Shown one piece after another: positions 36,149 through 38,517 of a stretch of DNA of 38,517 bases; within the stretch, counting starts at the first letter, position 1, and each line of letters starts with the position of its first letter. The translations under genes and the position numbers were made by a program. The notes beneath the pieces were generated by a model, which had not been told where the DNA came from, searched no databases, and saw nothing but the letters and a program-made list of their open reading frames with translations. Location: contig CAZFZQ010000003.1 in NCBI GenBank assembly GCA_964522845.1, positions 1-38,517 on the forward strand, read 5' to 3'. Source of the stretch: CAZFZQ01 sp964522845 (GTDB lineage: Bacteria; Patescibacteriota; Patescibacteriia; GCA-002772895).

Positions 36149-37012
36149 TTATATTATTTTTTTAAGATATTTTTTAAATTCATCCCGCAATTCCGGCCGT
36201 TTTAGTGCGAAATCAACATTGGCGCGCAACCAGCCGATTTTTGAGCCGGTGTCATAATAGGTGGCGTCTTTTATTTCACAAGCATAGGCCGGACGTTTTT
36301 TCATCAGAGATTTTATGGCGTCCGTAAGCCATATTTCATCGCCTTTGCCCGGGGTGAGCGCCGAAAGCTCATCAAAAATATCCGGCGTCAAGACATAACA
36401 GCCATCCATTGCTAAATTTCCAGGCGTATCTTTTGGATTTGGTTTTTCCACCAATGATTTTATTTGAAAAATGTTATTTTCTACCGGAATAATATCGGCA
36501 ATACCATATTTATGCACGTCTTTTTTTTCCACCCTCACGCCCGAGAGCACCGGGTCGCCGTATTTTTCAAAAACTTTCAGGCATTGTTTAAGCCGGGGTA
36601 ATTTTGAATAAGTGAATTGGTCTCCCCAGAGCACGGCAAACGGCTCATTGCCGATTATGGCGCGCGCCGAGAGCACCGGAGTCCCGTTTCCATAAGAACC
36701 CTTTTGGCGGATGTAGATAAAATTCGCCATTTGCGCGATTTGCTTGATTTCGTCTTTCAGTTCGGTTTTGCCTTGTTTTGTAAGCCAATTGTAAAGTTCC
36801 GCGTTGTGGTCAAAATGGTCTTCAATAGCGCGTTTGCCCATTCCGGTAACTAAAATAATGTCCGTAATGCCGGAGGCAACCGCTTCTTCCACTACATATT
36901 GGATAATTGGCTTATCCACCACGGGAAGCATTTCTTTTGGCTGGGCTTTGGTGGCAGGTAAAAATCTCGTGCCATAGCCGGCAACGGGAATTACGGCTTT
37001 TGTGACTTTCAT
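36149..37012 (-). CDS. galU: UTP-glucose-1-phosphate uridylyltransferase
   Basis: A 287-residue nucleotidyltransferase of normal length that makes UDP-glucose. Motifs: AVIPVAGYGTRFLPATKAQPKEMLPVVDKPIIQYVVEEA at the N-terminus, the RQKGSYGNGTPVLSA region (GalU consensus GLGHA altered to GNGTP), AVLWGDQF, and VEKPNP. UDP-glucose feeds surface glycans and fits with the glycosyltransferases elsewhere in the window. It leads the minus-strand operon with the binding lipoprotein 12 nt downstream. A nested inverted repeat stands upstream. Confidence 0.92.
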   Translation of the reverse strand: MKVTKAVIPVAGYGTRFLPATKAQPKEMLPVVDKPIIQYVVEEAVASGITDIILVTGMGKRAIEDHFDHNAELYNWLTKQGKTELKDEIKQIAQMANFIYIRQKGSYGNGTPVLSARAIIGNEPFAVLWGDQFTYSKLPRLKQCLKVFEKYGDPVLSGVRVEKKDVHKYGIADIIPVENNIFQIKSLVEKPNPKDTPGNLAMDGCYVLTPDIFDELSALTPGKGDEIWLTDAIKSLMKKRPAYACEIKDATYYDTGSKIGWLRANVDFALKRPELRDEFKKYLKKII

Positions 37013-37024
37013 AGGGATTGGGAT

Positions 37025-37102
37025 GCTAATTACGAATTTTTTACGAATATACGAATTACAAATATTCGTAATTCGTATATTAGCGTTTGATTCGTAATTA
37101 GC
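37025..37102. repeat. Nested inverted repeat upstream of galU
   Basis: The outer arms GCTAATTACGAAT (37025-37037) and ATTCGTAATTAGC (37090-37102) and the inner arms AATATACGAATTAC (37046-37059) and GTAATTCGTATATT (37068-37081) are each perfect. Units of TACGAATTAC recur within. Confidence 0.8.
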
Positions 37103-37105
37103 TTC

Positions 37106-37312
37106 CTATTTTCTCTTCTTGCTAAATCCAAGAATATAGATAATTTCTAAAATCGCGAGCGTGTTTAAAAGTAAGATAGCGACAAACCAGCCTTTGTGGC
37201 CTGCTCTGGCGGCTTTCCATAGAGCCACGCCCTTCCAAGGGATAGTCCAAAGCATCAGTGGAAGAAAGATCCACATTATCGGCTGCCAAGCTTGAAATTG
37301 CTGGTAAAACAT
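37106..37312 (-). CDS. DUF5652-like small membrane protein
   Basis: A 68-residue protein with two membrane helices. The sequence WIFLPLMLWTIPWKGVALWKAARAGHKGWFVAILLLNTLAILEIIYILGFSKK matches the pattern I know from DUF5652, a family frequent in Patescibacteria. Function unknown. Start: ATG 37312, because the longer frame begins inside the promoter (-10 TATAAT at 37322-37327, 9 nt upstream). Confidence 0.75.
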   Translation of the reverse strand: MFYQQFQAWQPIMWIFLPLMLWTIPWKGVALWKAARAGHKGWFVAILLLNTLAILEIIYILGFSKKRK

Positions 37313-37321
37313 ATTATTAAT

Positions 37322-37350
37322 ATTATACAGTTTTAAATTCACACTGTAAA
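37322..37350 (-). promoter_or_regulatory. Promoter of the DUF5652-like gene
   Basis: On the minus strand, -35 TTTACA (37345-37350), a 17-nt spacer and -10 TATAAT (37322-37327). The -10 ends 9 nt before the ATG. Confidence 0.7.
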
Positions 37351-37355
37351 CAAAA

Positions 37356-37385
37356 TTAAAATAACCTCAAATGAGGTTATTTTAA
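37356..37385. terminator. Bidirectional terminator-like hairpin
   Basis: A perfect 13-bp stem TTAAAATAACCTC (37356-37368) / GAGGTTATTTTAA (37373-37385) with loop AAAT. It lies downstream of HicA on minus. Confidence 0.8.
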
Positions 37386-37403
37386 TTGGCGGAGAGGGGG
37401 GTA

Positions 37404-37634
37404 TTAAATTTTTTCCAAAATTTTCAAATATTCCTCGTGGCTGACGCTTAAAATCCTCAAATTATTTCTAATTATAAAAACCGGCATATCCCCATCGCGC
37501 GGGATTACTACCGGTCTTTTTAAATCTTTGCGCCAATAAATGCGGTGGTCGCCTTTTTCACGGCTGAATTCACACCCGATTGCCAATAAAAACTTTTCAA
37601 ATTTTTTCCAGTGTATCGGTGAAATCTTGGGCAT
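37404..37634 (-). CDS. hicA: HicA-family toxin
   Basis: A 76-residue mRNA interferase-like protein of the YcfA/HicA double-stranded-RNA-binding fold. The active His is in EKGDHRIYWRKD near residues 26-37, with the usual VVIPRDGDMPVFIIRNNLRIL following. It pairs with the HicB gene upstream (3-nt gap), forming a toxin-antitoxin operon. Antitoxin-first order is common for this family. Confidence 0.9.
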   Translation of the reverse strand: MPKISPIHWKKFEKFLLAIGCEFSREKGDHRIYWRKDLKRPVVIPRDGDMPVFIIRNNLRILSVSHEEYLKILEKI

Positions 37635-37637
37635 ACA

Positions 37638-37931
37638 CTAAGCAACCATTGCGGGCATTCTTAAAAATTGATGGCAATGTTCAATTTCTTTCGGAGGAGT
37701 CCACTGTTTTTTAATTTTCTTCCAACCCAAACCAGCCAATACCTCATCCATCGTTCCTTTATTTAGCAACTCATCAAAAAATATTTCCACTATTTCAGAA
37801 AAATTCTTTTTTACGGATTTTACGGTTCTCCCTGATGTGGACAAATCTAAAACAGGCGTATAAGCAACAAACTTTTTCCCTTCTTTTAATATAGACACGG
37901 GTATTTTTAATGCGATATTGGCTTTTTCCAT
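37638..37931 (-). CDS. hicB: HicB-family antitoxin
   Basis: A 97-residue protein with the HicB partial RNase H fold: IALKIPVSILKEGKKFVAYTPVLDLSTSGRTVKSVKKNFSEIVEIFFDELL. The C-terminal part is a short tail without a clear DNA-binding domain (EIEHCHQFLRMPAMVA). It neutralises the HicA toxin encoded downstream. Start: ATG 37931 fits the family and a -10-like TATTAT (37938-37943) ends 6 nt upstream; the longer frame reads through a palindromic repeat. Confidence 0.88.
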   Translation of the reverse strand: MEKANIALKIPVSILKEGKKFVAYTPVLDLSTSGRTVKSVKKNFSEIVEIFFDELLNKGTMDEVLAGLGWKKIKKQWTPPKEIEHCHQFLRMPAMVA

Positions 37932-37980
37932 ATTGGTATAATAATAACAAACATTTTGTAAAAAGGCAATTTTTCCACTC

Positions 37981-38021
37981 CTGTCATTTCCGCCGCCCGC
38001 TGGGCATATTCGGGAATCCAG
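37981..38021. repeat. Degenerate GTCATTCCCG-type palindromic repeat
   Basis: TGTCATTTCCGCCGCCCGC to TTCGGGAATCCAG matches the intergenic family at 3881 and 12839, shortened and with changes. Confidence 0.55.
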
Positions 38022-38075
38022 TAATTTTAACTTCACCGATTTGAGGCATGCGGGTCGGGAGATGCCTAACTCCGC

Positions 38076-38301
38076 TTATAGTCCCTTGATATCTTTTACT
38101 AATTCGGGAAATTTTAATTGACTAAAATGTCCTCTTTTCTTGAATTCTCTTGTAACTGCACCGGGCACCACTCTTTTGTATTTTTCAAGATGAGTATAGG
38201 GGACGACTAAGTCGTCCTTACTTTGATAAAGAAAAATTTTACCGCCCTGCTTATTGAGTTTGTTCAAATTTCTATGCAAAATAAAATCACTACATGCTTT
38301 C
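38076..38301 (-). pseudogene. Fragment of an alpha/beta hydrolase (RBBP9-like)
   Basis: An open frame of about 75 codons. GGKIFLYQSKDDLVVPYTHLEKYKRVV and REFKKRGHFSQLKFPELVKDI match the C-terminal third of small serine hydrolases, with the catalytic Asp (DD) and His (GHF). The N-terminal part with the nucleophile Ser is missing: a stop (TAG) closes the frame at 38300-38302 and no ATG is available (TTG at 38279 only). Probably a remnant of a broken gene. Confidence 0.6.
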
Positions 38302-38302
38302 T

Positions 38303-38435
38303 ATGCCCAAAAGGGTATGTATTCTTTTGTAAGCTTATACATACTTGTACTATAATAAAATTTTTTATGTATAAAAGCTACCATTTTTAGCTTCATTTTT
38401 AAATATCTCTTGTTAAACTTATACGTACTTATACG
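38303..38435. other. AT-rich stretch with short repeats
   Basis: No gene is seen. It contains GTATGTAT/ATACATAC as an inverted repeat (about 38313-38343) and repeated CTTATACRTACTTRTAC units at about 38332 and 38418. Confidence 0.4.
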
Positions 38436-38517
38436 TTATCCCTCTAATTTAGATTTTCCTTTGTCGGTTAGTATATATTTTTGTTTTGGCGTTTGAGGTA
38501 CGTGCGGATAAAGATAT
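38436..38517 (-). CDS. C-terminal end of a possible winged-helix protein (partial)
   Basis: The last 26 codons of a minus-strand frame running off the window: YLYPHVPQTP then KQKYILTDKGKSKLEG and stop. The YxLTxKGKxxL ending is typical of the wing of winged-helix transcription regulators. Too short for certainty. Confidence 0.4.
   Translation of the reverse strand, partial: YLYPHVPQTPKQKYILTDKGKSKLEG

Noticed and set aside
3881..38021. Repeated GTCATTCCCG and TCATTGCGAG blocks as a CRISPR array
   Set aside because: Copies are kilobases apart, palindromic, and without regular spacers or cas genes.

Overview
The window looks like a bacterial genome from the Candidate Phyla Radiation (Patescibacteria), probably on the Parcubacteria side. 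I infer this from the AT-rich core genes, a six-member tandem family of T4SS-pilin-like membrane proteins, a DUF5652-type small membrane protein, a soluble group 3b-type NiFe hydrogenase (sulfhydrogenase) in an otherwise reduced gene set, many dispersed palindromic repeats, and several genes whose -10 box lies only 6-9 bases before the start codon. No 16S rRNA is present, so the placement is an inference.

Layout. 1-150: tRNA-Met and tRNA-His. 150-2300: small accessory genes (ribbon-helix-helix protein, RhuM-Fic/DOC protein, a Cys/His protein) separated by near-identical terminators. 2322-4730: a ZnuCB-type metal ABC transporter and a PAP2-type phosphatase. 4760-5560: a GC-rich lipoprotein gene with a consensus promoter and strong terminator. 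5566-18211: a NiFe hydrogenase region (hydB, hydG, hypC, DMT transporter, a DUF6390-like protein, hydD, hydA and, further on, a short hypA). It is interrupted by a complete diversity-generating retroelement (DGR, 9374-12013) and, after hydA, by a HigBA-like toxin-antitoxin pair, a large GT2 glycosyltransferase and a kinase-like protein. 18227-20821: an Rrf2-regulated Fe-S assembly cluster (rrf2, iscS, small ORF, iscU, ferredoxin), with the same perfect 29-nt palindrome before rrf2 and before iscS. 20825-22696: EpmA and EF-P. 22865-28158: phosphoglucose/phosphomannose isomerase and three genes for lipid-linked sugar transfer. 28262-29413: malic enzyme. 29410-31760: a second GC-rich block (membrane protein and two lipoproteins). 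31773-37012, minus strand: galU, a sugar-type solute-binding lipoprotein and six pilin-like proteins. 37025-38517: DUF5652-like protein, HicAB toxin-antitoxin, a hydrolase fragment and the end of a winged-helix-like gene.

The main discovery candidate is the DGR. The 3' end of a 234-residue target gene (variable repeat, VR, 10004-10116) aligns without gaps to a 113-nt template repeat (TR, 10433-10545). Seventeen substitutions separate them and every one falls on a TR adenine, affecting 13 codons. A DGR-type reverse transcriptase (YNDD active site, LGNVTSQ motif) and an Avd-like four-helix protein complete the system. Its layout is unusual: avd is inverted between TR and RT, a bidirectional terminator separates TR from RT, a G10 homopolymer lies where the 5' ends of avd and RT overlap, and the whole cassette separates the two halves of the hydrogenase.

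A second notable theme is palindromic repeat sequence inserted in frame in at least six otherwise conserved genes (hydB, hydG, iscS, epmA, an STT3-like gene and a GT2 gene), recalling the Rickettsia palindromic elements. A third is a split in expression signals: several core genes look leaderless, whereas most accessory GC-rich genes carry consensus TTGACA/TATAAT promoters with Shine-Dalgarno sites.
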